Shown here: positions 39,008 through 51,915 of the stretch, piece after piece
Layout: the number at the start of each line of letters is the position of its first letter
Numbering within the stretch: position 1 is the stretch's first letter
NCBI GenBank assembly: GCA_029224185.1
Contig: CM055188.1
Coordinates: 17,582,497 to 17,646,496 of the forward strand
Source: Karalla daura
Lineage: Eukaryota; Chordata; Actinopteri; Chaetodontiformes; Leiognathidae
Length of the DNA: 64,000 bases
Direction: 5' to 3'
Position numbers and translations under genes: made by a program
Notes under the pieces: generated by a model
What the model was told of the DNA's origin: nothing
The model's input: only the letters and a program-made list of their open reading frames with translations
The model's database searches: none

Positions 39008-42000
39008 CTTGAGAGATGAACCTATACAAACTGACACCATGGGGTCCTACTTATAAACATTCAGACACTAACAGTTTGGTCTTATCAACACTGTGATGTC
39101 ACAGTGACATCATCAAGCACCTTGACACCTTCAAAGGCACCTGATGCAGCTTGTGGAATGCACTGATCAAAGGCTGGTGTCAAAAAGCCTTTGATGTTTT
39201 TGCAAAGCACAAAAAGCAAAAAAAAGAAAAAATATATAAAAAAAGACAAATAAACCTAAAAGACAATTGGAAGAGAGGTGCAGACCCCGCCTTGGCCGGT
39301 TCATCCTAGTGGTCCTAGAGAGATGAACCTGAACAAACTGACACCATGGGGTCCTACTTCTAAACTTTCAGACACTTACAGTTTGGTCTTATCAACACTG
39401 TGATGTCACAGTGACATCATCAAGCACCTTGACACCTTCAAAGGCACCTGATGCAGCTTGTGGAATGTACTGATCAAAGGCTGGTGTCAAAAAGCCTTTG
39501 ATGTTTTTGCAAAGCACAAAAAGCGAAAAAAAGATAAAAAATATAAAAAAAGACAAATAAAACTAAACGAAAATTGGAAGAGAGGTGCTAGCCCCTCCAG
39601 GGCTCGTTCATCCCACTGGTCCTTGAGAGATGAACCTGAACAAACTGACACCATGGGGTCCTACTTATAAACTTTCAGACACTTACAGTTTGGTCTTATC
39701 AACACTGTGGTGTCACAGTGACATCATCAAGCACCTTGACACCTTCAAAGGCACCTGATGCAGCTTGTGGAATGCACTGATCAAAGGCTGGTTTCAAAAA
39801 GCCTTTGATGTTTTTGCAAAGCACAAAAAGCGAAAAAAAGATAAGAAAATATAAAAAAGAAAAATAAACCTAAAGGACAATTGGAAGAGAGGTGCAGACC
39901 CCGCCTTGGCCGGTTCATCCTAGTGGTCCTAGAGAGATGAACCTGAACAAACTGACACCATGGGGTCCTACTTATAAACTTTCAGACACTTACAGTTTGG
40001 TCTTATCAACACTGTGATGTCACAGTGACATCATCAAGCACCTTGACACCTTCAAAGGCACCTGATGCAGCTTGTGGAATGCACTGATCAAAGGCTGGTG
40101 TCAAAAAGCCTTTGATGTTTTTGCAAAGCACAAAAAGCGAAAAAAAGATAAGAAAACATAAAAAAAGACAAATAAAACTAAAAGAAAATTGGAAGAGAGG
40201 TGCAGACCCCGCCTTGGCCGGTTCATCCTAGTGGTCCTCGAGAGATGAACCTATACAAACTGACACCATGGGGTCCTACTTATAAACTTTCAGACACTAA
40301 CAGTTTGGTCTTATCAACACTGTGATGTCACAGTGACATCATCAAGCACCTTGACACCTTCAAAGGCACCTGATGCAGCTTGTGGAATGTACTGATCAAA
40401 GGCTGGTGTCAAAAAGCCTTTGATATTTTTGCAAAGCACAAAAAGCGAAAAAAAGATAAAAAATATAAAAAAAGACAAATAAAACTAAAAGAAAATTGGA
40501 AGAGAGGTGCAGACCCCTCCTGGGCCGGTTCATCCCACTGGTCCTAGAGAGATGAACCTATACAAACTGACACCATGGGGTCCTACTTATAAACTTTCAG
40601 ACACTTACAGTTTGGTCTTATCAACACTGTGATGTCACAGTGACATCATCAAGCACCTTGACACCTTCAAAGGGACCTGATGCAGCTTGTGGATTGCACT
40701 GATCAAAGGCTGGTGTCAAAAAGCCTTTGATGTTTTTGCAAAGCACAAAAAGCGAAAAAAAGATAAGAAAATATAAAAAAGAAAAATAAACCTAAAGGAC
40801 AATTGGAAGAGAGGTGCAGACCCCGCCTTGGCCGGTTCATCCTAGTGGTCCTAGAGAGATGAACCTATACAAACTGACACCATGGGGACCTACTTATAAA
40901 CTTTCAGACACTAACAGTTTGGTCTTATCAACACTGTGATGTCACAGTGACATCATCAAGCACCTTGACACCTTCAAAGGCACCTGATGCAGCTTGTGGA
41001 ATGCACTGATCAAAGGCTGGTGTCAAAAAGCCTTTGATGTTTTTGCAAAGCACAAAAAGCAAAAAAAAGAAAAAATATATAAAAAAAGACAAATAAACCT
41101 AAAAGACAATTGGAAGAGAGGTGCAGACCCCGCCTTGGCCGGTTCATCCTAGTGGTCCTAGAGAGATGAACCTAAACAAACTGACACCATGGGGTCCTAC
41201 TTATAAACTTTCAGACACTTACAGTTTGGTCTTATCAACACTGTGATGTCACAGTGACATCATCAAGCACCTTGACACCTTCAAAGGCACCTGATGCAGC
41301 TTGTGGAATGCACTGATCAAAGGCTGGTGTCAAAAAGCCTTTGATGTTTTGCAAAGCACAAAAAGCAAAAAAAAGCAAAAATATATAAAAAAAGACAAAT
41401 AAACCTAAAAGACAATTGGAAGAGAGGTGCAGACCCCGCCTTGGCCGGTTCATCCTAGTGGTCCTAGAGAGATGAACCTGAACAAACTGACACCATGGGG
41501 TCCTACTTATAAACTTTCAGACACTTACAGTTTGGTCTTATCAACACTGTGATGTCACAGTGACATCATCAAGCACCTTGACACCTTCAAAGGCACCTGA
41601 TGCAGCTTGTGGAATGCACTGGTCAAAGGCTGGTGTCAAAAAGCCTTTGATGTTTTTGCAAAGCACAAAAAGCGAAAAAAAAGATAAGAAAACATAAAAA
41701 AAGACAAATAAAACTAAAAGAAAATTTGAAGAAAGGTGCATTCCCCGCCTTGGCCGGTTCATCCTAGTGGTCCTCGAGAGATGAACCTGAACAAACTGAC
41801 ACCATGGGGTCCTACTTATAAACTTTCAGACACTAACAGTTTGGTCTTATCAACACTGTGATGTCACAGTGACATCATCAAGCACCTTGACACCTTCAAA
41901 GGCACCTGATGCAGCTTGTGGAATGCACTGATCAAAGGCTGGTGTCAAAAAGCCTTTGATGCTTTTGCAAAGCACAAAAAGCAAAAAAAAGAAAAAATAT

Positions 42001-45000
42001 ATAAAAAAAGACAAATAAACCTAAAAGACAATTGGAAGAGAGGTGCAGACCCCGCCTTGGCCGGTTCATCCTAGTGGTCCTAGAGAGATGAACCTAAACA
42101 AACTGACACCATGGGGTCCTACTTATGAACTTTCAGACACTTACAGTTTGGTCTTATCAACACTGTGATGTCACAGTGACATCATCAAGCACCTTGACAC
42201 CTTCAAAGGCACCTGATGCAGCTTGTGGAATGTACTGATCAAAGGCTGGTGTCAAAAAGCCTTTGATATTTTTGCAAAGCACAAAAAGCGAAAAAAAGAT
42301 AAAAAATATAAAAAAAGACAAATAAAACTAAAAGAAAATTGGAAGAGAGGTGCAGACCCCTCCTGGGCCGGTTCATCCCACTGGTCCTAGAGAGATGAAC
42401 CTAAGCAAACTGACTCCATGGGGTCCTACTTATAAACTTTCAGACACTAACAGTTTGGTCTTATCAACACTGTGATGTCACAGTGACATCATCAAGCACC
42501 TTGACACCTTCAAAGGCACCTGATGCAGCTTGTGGAATGCACTGATCAAAGGCTGGTGTCAAAAAGCCTTTAATGTTTTTGCAAAGCACAAAAAGCAAAA
42601 AAAAGAAAAAAAATATAAAAAAAGACAAATAAACCTAAAAGACAATTGGAAGAGAGGTGCAGACCCCGCCTTGGCCGGTTCATCCTAGTGGTCCTCGAGA
42701 GATGAACCTATACAAACTGACACCATGGGGTCCTACTTATAAACTTTCAGACACTAACAGTTTGGTCTTATCAACACTGTGATGTCACAGTGACATCATC
42801 AAGCACCTTGACACCTTCAAAGGCACCTGATGCAGCTTGTGGAATGTACTGATCAAAGGCTGGTGTCAAAAAGCCTTTGATGTTTTTGCAAAGCACAAAA
42901 AGCGAAAAAAAGATAAAAAATATAAAAAAAGACAAATAAAACTAAAAGAAAATTGGAAGAGAGGTGCTAGCCCCTCCTGGGCCGGTTCATCCCACTGGTC
43001 CTTGAGAGATGAACCTGAACAAACTGACACCATGGGGTCCTACTTATAAACTTTCAGACACTTACAGTTTGGTCTTATCAACACTGTGATGTCACAGTGA
43101 CATCATCAAGCACCTTGACACCTTCAAAGGCACCTGATGCAGCTTGTGGAATGTACTGATCAAAGGCTGGTGTCAAAAAGCCTTTGATGTTTTTGCAAAG
43201 CACAAAAAGCGAAAAAAAGATAAGAAAATATAAAAAAGAAAAATAAACCTAAAGGACAATTGGAAGAGAGGTGCAGACCCCGCCTTGGCCGGTTCATCCT
43301 AGTGGTCCTAGAGAGATGAACCTGAACAAACTGACACCATGGGGTCCTACTTATAAACTTTCAGACACTTACAGTTTGGTCTTATCAACACTGTGATGTC
43401 ACAGTGACATCATCAAGCACCTTGACACCTTCAAAGGCACCTGATGCAGCTTGTGGAATGCACTGATCAAAGGCTGGTGTCAAAACGCCTTTGATGTTTT
43501 TGCAAAGCACAAAAAGCGAAAAAAAGATAAGAAAACATAAAAAAAGACAAATAAAACTAAAAGAAAATTGGAAGAGAGGTGCAGACCCCGCCTTGGCCGG
43601 TTCATCCTAGTGGTCCTCGAGAGATGAACCTATACAAACTGACACCATGGGGTCCTACTTATAAACTTTCAGACACTAACAGTTTGGTCTTATCAACACT
43701 GTGATGTCACAGTGACATCATCAAGCACCTTGACACCTTCAAAGGCACCTGATGCAGCTTGTGGAATGTACTGATCAGAGGCTGGTGTCAAAAAGCCTTT
43801 GATATTTTTGCAAAGCACAAAAAGCGAAAAAAAGATAAAAAATATAAAAAAAGACAAATAAAACTAAAAGAAAATTGGAAGAGAGGTGCAGACCCCTCCT
43901 GGGCCGGTTCATCCCACTGGTCCTAGAGAGATGAACCTAAGCAAACTGACTCCATGGGGTCCTACTTATAAACTTTCAGACACTAACAGTTTGGTCTTAT
44001 CAACACTGTGATGTCACAGTGACATCATCAAGCACCTTGACACCTTCAAAGGCACCTGATGCAGCTAGTGGAATGTACTGATCAAAGGCTGGTGTCAAAA
44101 AGCCTTTGATGTTTTTGCAAAGCACAAAAAGCGAAAAAAAGATAAGAAAATATAAAAAAGAAAAATAAACCTAAAGGACAATTGGAAGAGAGGTGCAGAC
44201 CCCGCCTTGGCCGGTTCATCCTAGTGGTCCTAGAGAGATGAACCTGAACAAACTGACACCATGGGGTCCTACTTGTAAACTTTCAGACACTTACAGTTTG
44301 GTCTTATCAACACTGTGATGTCACAGTGACATCATCAAGCACCTTGACACCTTCAAAGGCACCTGATGCAGCTTGTGGAATGTACTGATCAAAGGCTGGT
44401 GTCAAAAAGCCTTTGATGTTTTTGCAAAGCACAAAAAGCGAAAAAAAGATAAAAAATATAAAAAAAGACAAATAAAACTAAAAGAAAATTGGAAGAGAGG
44501 TGCTAGCCCCTCCTGGGCCGGTTCATCCCACTGGTCCTTGAGAGATGAACCTGAACAAACTGACACCATGGGGTCCTACTTATAAACTTTCAGACACTTA
44601 CAGTTTGGTCTTATCAACACTGTGATGTCACAGTGACATCATCAAGCACCTTGACACCTTCAAAGGCACCTGATGCAGCTTGTGGAATGTACTGATCAAA
44701 GGCTGGTGTCAAAAAGCCTTTGATGTTTTTGCCAAGCACAAAAAGCGAAAAAAAGATAAAAAATATAAAAAAAGACAAATAAAACTAAAAGAAAATTGGA
44801 AGAGAGGTGCTAGCCCCTCCTGGGCCGGTTCATCCCACTGGTCCTTGAGAGATGAACCTGAACAAACTGACACCATGGGGTCCTACTTATAAACTTTCAG
44901 ACACTTACAGTTTGGTCTTATCAACACTGTGATGTCACAGTGACATCATCAAGCACCTTGACACCTTCAAAGGCACCTGATGCAGCTTGTGGAATGCACT

Positions 45001-46376
45001 GATCAAAGGCTGGTGTCAAAAAGCCTTTGATGTTTTTGCAAAGCACAAAAAGCGAAAAAAAGATAAGAAAACATAAAAAAAGACAAATAAAACTAAAAGA
45101 AAATTTGAAGAGAGGTGCATTCCCCGCCTTGGCCGGTTCATCCTAGTGGTCCTAGAGAGATGAACCTATACAAACTGACACCATGGGGTCCTACTTATAA
45201 ACTTTCAGACACTAACAGTTTGGTCTTATCAACACTGTGATGTCACAGTGACATCATCAAGCACCTTGACACCTTCAAAGGCACCTGATGCAGCTTGTGG
45301 AATGCACTGATCAAAGGCTGGTGTCAAAAAGCCTTTGATGTTTTTGCAAAGCACAAAAAGCGAAAAAAAGATAAAAAATATAAAAAAAGACAAATAAAAC
45401 TAAACGAAAATTGGAAGAGAGGTGCTAGCCCCTCCTGGGCTCATTCATCCCACTGGTCCTTGAGAGATGAACCTATACAAACTGACACCATGGGGTCCTA
45501 CTTATAAACATTCAGACACTAACAGTTTGGTCCTATCAACACTGTGATGTCACAGTGACATCATCAAGCACCTTGACACCTTCAGGCACCTGATGCAGCT
45601 TGTGGAATGCACTGATCAAAGGCTGGTGTCAAAAAGCCTTTGATGTTTTTGCAAAGCACAAAAAGCAAAAAAAAGAAAAAATATATAAAAAAAGACAAAT
45701 AAACCTAAAAGACAATTGGAAGAGAGGTGCAGACCCCGCCTTGGCCGATTCATCCTAGTGGTCCTAGAGAGATGAACCTGAACAAACTGACACCATGGGG
45801 TCCTACTTATAAACTTTCAGACACTTACAGTTTGGTCTTATCAACACTGTGATGTCACAGTGACATCATCAAGCACCTTGACACCTTCAAAGGCACCTGA
45901 TGCAGCTTGTGGAATGTACTGATCAAAGGCTGGTTTCAAAAAGCCTTTGATGTTTTTGGAAAGCACAAAAAGCGAAAAAAAGATAAGAAAATATAAAAAG
46001 AAAAATAAACCTAAAGGACAATTGGAAGAGAGGTGCAGACCCCGCCTTGGCCGGTTCATCCTAGTGGTCCTAGAGAGATGAACCTGAACAAACTGACACC
46101 ATGGGGTCCTACTTATAAACTTTCAGACACTTACAGTTTGGTCTTATCAACACTGTGATGTCACAGTGACATCATCAAGCACCTTGACACCTTCAAAGGC
46201 ACCTGATGCAGCTTGTGGAATGCACTGATCAAAGGCTGGTGTCAAAAAGCCTTTGATGTTTTTGCAAAGCACAAAAAGCAAAAAAATGAAAAAATATATA
46301 AAAAAAGACAAATAAGCCTAAAAGACAATTGGAAGAGAGGTGCAGACCCCACCTTGGCCGGTTCATCCTAGTGGTC
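39008..46376. repeat. Mosaic segment (about 24 monomers)
   Basis: Begins as HOR B (m1-derivative, TTCTAAAC, GGTGTCACAG, m2, m3), skips m4 to m6, runs m7 to m12-derivative, then mixes m4, m12 and short local duplications. No unit longer than about three monomers repeats after 42 kb. A 4-bp deletion (ACCTTCAGGCACC, near 45580) and a deletion in the A-tract near 46000 mark the start of decay. Confidence 0.8.
44230..45150. repeat. Local monomer duplication
   Basis: Monomers at 44230 and 44537 share the body and the CTAGCCCCTCCTGGGCCGG tail; 44537 and 44844 share the hybrid start CTTGAGAG plus CTGAAC. This hybrid start is also present after the m12 at 42694. The period is one monomer (307 bp). 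Monomer 44537 has a private GCCAAGCAC. Confidence 0.82.
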
Positions 46377-48523
46377 CTAGAGAGATGAACCTACACAAAC
46401 TGACACCATGGGGTCCTACTTGTAAACTTTCAGACACTAACAGTTTGGTCTTATCAACACTGTGATGTCACAGTGACATCATCAAGCACCTTGACACCTT
46501 CAAAGGCACCTGATGCAGCTTGTGGAATGTACTGATCAAAGGCTGGTGTCAAAAAGCATTTGATGTTTTTGCAAAGCACAAAAAGCGAAAAAAAGATAAA
46601 AAATATTAAAAAAGACAAATAAAACTAAACGAAAATTGGAAGAGAGGTGCTAGCCCCTCCAGGGCTGGTTCATCCCACTGGTCCTAGAGAGATGAACCTC
46701 AACAAACTGACACCATGGGGTCCTACTTATAAACTTTCAGACACTTACAGTTTGGTCTTATCAACACTGTGATATCACAGTGACATCATCAAGCACCTTG
46801 ACACCTTCAAAGGCACCTGATGCAGCTTGTGGATTGCACTGATCAAAGGCTGGTGTCAAAAAGCCTTTGATGTTTTTGCAAAGCACAAAAAGCAAAAAAA
46901 AGATAAGAAAATATAAAAAAGACAAATAAACCTAAAGGACAATTGGAAGAGAGGTGCAGACACCGCCTTGGCCGGTTCATCCTAGTGGTCCTACAGAGAT
47001 GAACCTATACAAACTGACACCATGGGGTCCTACTTATAAACTTTCAGACACTTACAGTTTGGTCTTATCAACACTGTGATGTCACAGTGACATCATCAAG
47101 CACCTTGACACCTTCAAAGGCACCTGATGCAGCTTGTGGAATGCACTGATCAAAGGCTGGTGTCAAAAAGCCTTTGATGTTTTTGCAAAGCACAAAAAGC
47201 GAAAAAAAGATAAGAAAAAATAAAAAAAGACAAAAAAACTAAAAGAAAATTTGAAGAGAGGTGCATTCCCCGCCTTGGCCGGTTCATCCTAGTGGTCCTC
47301 GAGAGATGAACCTGAACAAACTGACACCATGGGGTCCTACTTATAAACTTTCAGACACTTACAGTTTGGTCTTATCAACACTGTGATGTCACAGTGACAT
47401 CATCAAGCACCTTGACACCTTCAAAGGCACCTGATGCAGCTTGTGGAATGCACTGATCAAAGGCTGGTGTCAAAAAGCCTTTGATGTTTTTGCAAAGCAC
47501 AAAAAGCAAAAAAAAGAAAAAATATATAAAAAAAGACAAATAAACCTAAAAGACAATTGGAAGAGAGGTGCAGACCCCGCCTTGGCCGGTTCATCCTAGT
47601 CGTCCTAGAGAGATGAACCTAAACAAACTGAAACCATGGGGTCCTACTTATAAACTTTCAGACACTTACAGTTTGGTCTTATCAACACTGTGATGTCACA
47701 GTGACATCATAAAGCACCTTGACACCTTCAGAGGCACCTGATGCAGCTTGTGGAATGCACTGATCAAAGGCTGGTGTCAAAAAGCCTTTGATGTTTTTGC
47801 AAAGCACAAAAAGCAAAAAAAAGAAAAAATATATAAAAAAAGACAAATAAACCTAAAAGACAATTGGAAGAGAGGTGCAGACCCCACCTTGGCCGGTTCA
47901 TCCTAGTGGTCCTAGAGAGATGAACCTATACAATCTGACACCATGGGGTCCTACTTGTAAACTCAGACACTTACAGTTTGGTCTTATCAACACTGTGATG
48001 TCACAGTGACATCATCAAGCACCTTGACACCTTCAAAGGCACCTGATGCAGCTTGTGGAATGTACTGATCAAAGGCTGGTGTCAAAAAGCCTTTGATGTT
48101 TTTGCAAAGCACAAAAAGCGAAAAAAAGATAAAAAATATTAAAAAAGACAAATAAAACTAAACGAAAATTGGAAGAGAGGTGCTAGCCCCTCCAGGGCTG
48201 GTTCATCCCACTGGTCCTAGAGAGATGAACCTAAACAAACTGACACCATGGGGTCCTACTTATAAACTTTCAGACACTAACAGTTTGGTCTTATCAACAC
48301 TGTGATATCACAGTGACATCATCAAGCACCTTGACACCTTCAAAGGCACCTGATGCAGCTTGTGGATTGCACTGATCAAAGGCTGGTGTCAAAAAGCCTT
48401 TGATGTTTTTGCAAAGCACAAAAAGCAAAAAAAAGATAAGAAAATATAAAAAAGACAAATAAACCTAAAGGACAATTGGAAGAGAGGTGCAGACACCGCC
48501 TTGGCCGGTTCATCCTAGTGGTC
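46377..48523. repeat. Degenerate five-monomer repeat (about 1.53 kb)
   Basis: 46377, 46684 and 46991 recur at 47912, 48217 and 48524 (offset 1,533-1,535), shown by CCAGGGCTGG, GTGATATCACAG and GCAGACACCGCC. Monomer 47912 has lost TTTC in ACTTTCAG. Private changes are more frequent here than to the left. Confidence 0.8.
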
Positions 48524-51500
48524 CTACAGAGATGAACCTATACAAACTGACACCATGGGGTCCTACTTATAAACTTTCAGACACTTACAGTTTGGTCTTA
48601 TCAACACTGTGATGTCACAGTGACATCATCAAGCACCTTGACACCTTCAAAGGCACCTGATGCAGCTTGTGGAATGCACTGATCAAAGGCTGGTGTCAAA
48701 AAGCCTTTGATGTTTTTGCAAAGCACAAAAAGCGAAAAAAAGATAAGAAAACATAAAAAAAGACAAATAAAACTAAAAGAAAATTTGAAGAGAGGTGCAT
48801 TCCCCGCCTTGGCCGGTTCATCCTAGTGGTCCTCGAGAGATGAACCTATACAAACTGACACCATGGGGTCCTACTTATAAACTTTCAGACACTAACAGTT
48901 TGGTCTTATCAACACTGTGATGTCACAGTGACATCATAAAGCACCTTGACACCTTCAAAGGCACCTGATGCAGCTTGTGGAATGCACTGATCAAAGGCTT
49001 GTGTCAAAAAGCCTTTGATGTTTTTGCAAAGCACAAAAAGCGAAAAAAAGTTAAAAAATATTAAAAAAGGAAAATAAAACTAAAAGAAAATTGGAAGAGA
49101 GGAGCAGACCCCTCCTGGGCCGGTTCATCCTAGTGGTCCTAGAGACATGAACCTAAACAAACTGACACCATGGGGTCCTACTTACAAACTTTCAGACACT
49201 AGCAGTGTGGTATCATCAACACTGTGATGTCACAGTGACATCATCAAGCACCTTGACACCTTCAAAGGCACCTGATGCAGCTTGTGGAATGCACTGATCA
49301 AAGGCTGGTGTTAAAAAAGGCTTTGATGTTCATGCAAAGCACAAAAAGCGAAAAAAAGTTAAAATATATAAAAAAGAGGAAAATAAAACTAAAAGAATAT
49401 TGGAAGAGAAGAGCAGACCCCTCCTGGGCCGGTTCATCCTAGTGGTCCTAGAGAGATGAACCTAAACAAACTGACACCATGGGGTCCTACTTACAAACTT
49501 TCAGACACTAGCAGTGTGGAATCATCAACACTGTGATGTCACAGTGACATCATCAAGCACCTTGACACCTTCAAAGGCACCTGATGCAGCTTGTGGAATG
49601 CACTGATCAAAGGCTGGTGTTAAAAAAGCCTTTGATGTTTTAGCAAAGCACAAAAAGCGAAAAAATGATGAGAAAATATAAAAAAATTCAAATAAAACTA
49701 AAAGAAAATCAGAAAAGAGGTTCACACCCCGCCTGTACCGGTTCATCCTAATGGTCCGAGAGAGATGAACCTAAACAAACTGACACCATGGGGTCCTACT
49801 TACAAACTTTCAGACACTAGCAGTGTGGTCTTATCAACACTGTGATGTCACAGTGACATCATCAAGCACCTTGACACCTTCAAAGGCACCTGATGCAGTT
49901 TGTGGAATTCACTGATCAAAGGCTGGTGTCAAAAAGCCTTTGATGTTTTTGCAAAGCACAAAAAGCAAAAAAAAGGTAAAAAATATAAAGAAAGGAAAAT
50001 AAAACTAAAAGAAAATTGGAAGAGAGGAGCAGACCCCTCCTGGGCCGGTTCATCCTAGTGGTCCTACAGAGATGAACCTAAACAAACTGACACCATGGGG
50101 TCCTACTTATAAACTTTCAGACACTTACAGTTTGGTCTTATCAACACTGTGATGTCACAGTGACATCATCAAGCACCTTGACACCTTCAAAGGCACCTGA
50201 TGTAGCTTGTGGTATGCATTGATCAAAGGCTGTTGTCAACAAGCCATTGATGTTTTTGCAATGCACAAAAAGCAAAATAAAGGATAACAGAATAAAAAAA
50301 AAAACAACTAGCACAGACATAGAAAATTGGAAGAGAGGTGCAAACCCCGCCTGGGCTGGTTCATCTTTGTGGTCCAAGAGAGGTGAACCTAAACAAACTG
50401 ACACCATGGGGTCCTACTTATACCCTTTCAGACACTTACAGTTTGGTCTTATAAACACTGTGATGTCACAGTGACATCATCAAGCACCTTGACACCTTCA
50501 AAGGCACCTGATGCAGTTTGTGGAATGCACTGATCATAGGCTGGTGTCAAAAAGCCTTTGATGTTTTTGCAAAGCACAAAGAGCGAAAAAAAGATAAAAA
50601 ATATAAAAAAAGGAAATTAAAACTAAAAGAAAATTGGATGAGAGGTGCAGACCCCTCCTGGGCCGGTTCATCCTAGTGGTCCTAGAGACATGAACCTAAA
50701 CAAACTGTCACAGTGCGGTCCTACTTATAAACTTTCAGACACTAGCAGTGTGGTATCATCAACACTGTGATGTCACAGTGACATCATCAAGCACCTTGAG
50801 ACCTGCAAAGGCACCTGATGCAGCTAATTGAATGCACTGATCAAAGGCTGGTGTTAAAAAAGCCTTTGATGTTTTTGCAAAGCACAAAAAGCAAAAAAAA
50901 GTTAAAATATATAAAAAAGAGGAAAATAAAACTAAAAGAATATTGGAAGAGAAGAGCAGACCCCTCCTGGGCCGGTTCATCCTAGTGGTCCTAGAGACAT
51001 GAACCTAAACAAACTGACACCATGGGGTCCTACTTACAAACTTTCAGACACTAGCAGTGTGGTATCATCAACACTGTGATGTCACAGTGACATCATCAAG
51101 CACCTTGACACCTTCAAAGGCACCTGATGCAGCTTGTGGAATGCACTGATCAAAGGCTGGTGTTAAAAAAGGCTTTGATGTTCATGCAAAGCACAAAAAG
51201 CGAAAAAAAGTTAAAATATATAAAAAAGAGGAAAATAAAACTAAAAGAATATTGGAAGAGAAGAGCAGACCCCTCCTGGGCCGGTTCATCCTAGTGGTCC
51301 TAGAGAGATGAACCTAAACAAACTGACACCATGGGGTCCTACTTACAAACTTTCAGACACTAGCAGTGTGGAATCATCAACACTGTGATGTCACAGTGAC
51401 ATCATCAAGCACCTTGACACCTTCAAAGGCACCTGATGCAGCTTGTGGAATGCACTGATCAAAGGCTGGTGTTAAAAAAGCCTTTGATGTTTTAGCAAAG

Positions 51501-51915
51501 CACAAAAAGCGAAAAAATGATGAGAAAATATAAAAAAATTCAAATAAAACTAAAAGAAAATCAGAAAAGAGGTTCACACCCCGCCTGTACCGGTTCATCC
51601 TAATGGTCCGAGAGAGATGAACCTAAACAAACTGACACCATGGGGTCCTACTTACAAACTTTCAGACACTAGCAGTGTGGTCTTATCAACACTGTGATGT
51701 CACAGTGACATCATCAAGCACCTTGACACCTTCAAAGGCACCTGATGCAGTTTGTGGAATGCACTGATCAAAGGCTGGTGTCAAAAAGCCTTTGATGTTT
51801 TTGCAAAGCACAAAAAGCAAAAAAAAGATAAGAAAATATAAAAAAGACAAATAAACCTAAAGGACAATTGGAAGAGAGGTGCAGACACCGCCTTGGCCGG
51901 TTCATCCTAGTGGTC
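48524..51915. repeat. HOR D, copy 1 (11 monomers, 3,392 bp)
   Basis: Order: e1 (48524), e2 (48832), x1 (49139), x2 (49448), x3 (49757), y1 (50064), y2 (50375), y3 (50682), x1 (50991), x2 (51300), x3 (51609). x monomers carry CACTAGCAGTGTGG and TTACAAAC; y1 has GATGTAGCTTGTGGTATGC and an unusual A-tract with AACAACTAGCACAG; y3 has TGTCACAGTGCGG. The last x3 switches to an e-type tail (GATAAGAAAATAT, GCAGACACCGCC) between about 51740 and 51830, marking the exchange site. Confidence 0.9.
49139..51608. repeat. Nested six-monomer period (1,852 bp)
   Basis: x1, x2 and x3 at 49139, 49448 and 49757 recur at 50991, 51300 and 51609, exactly 1,852 bp on. The same nested period recurs in copy 2 (52531 to 54383) and extends to y1 (53456 to 55308). 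Confidence 0.88.
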
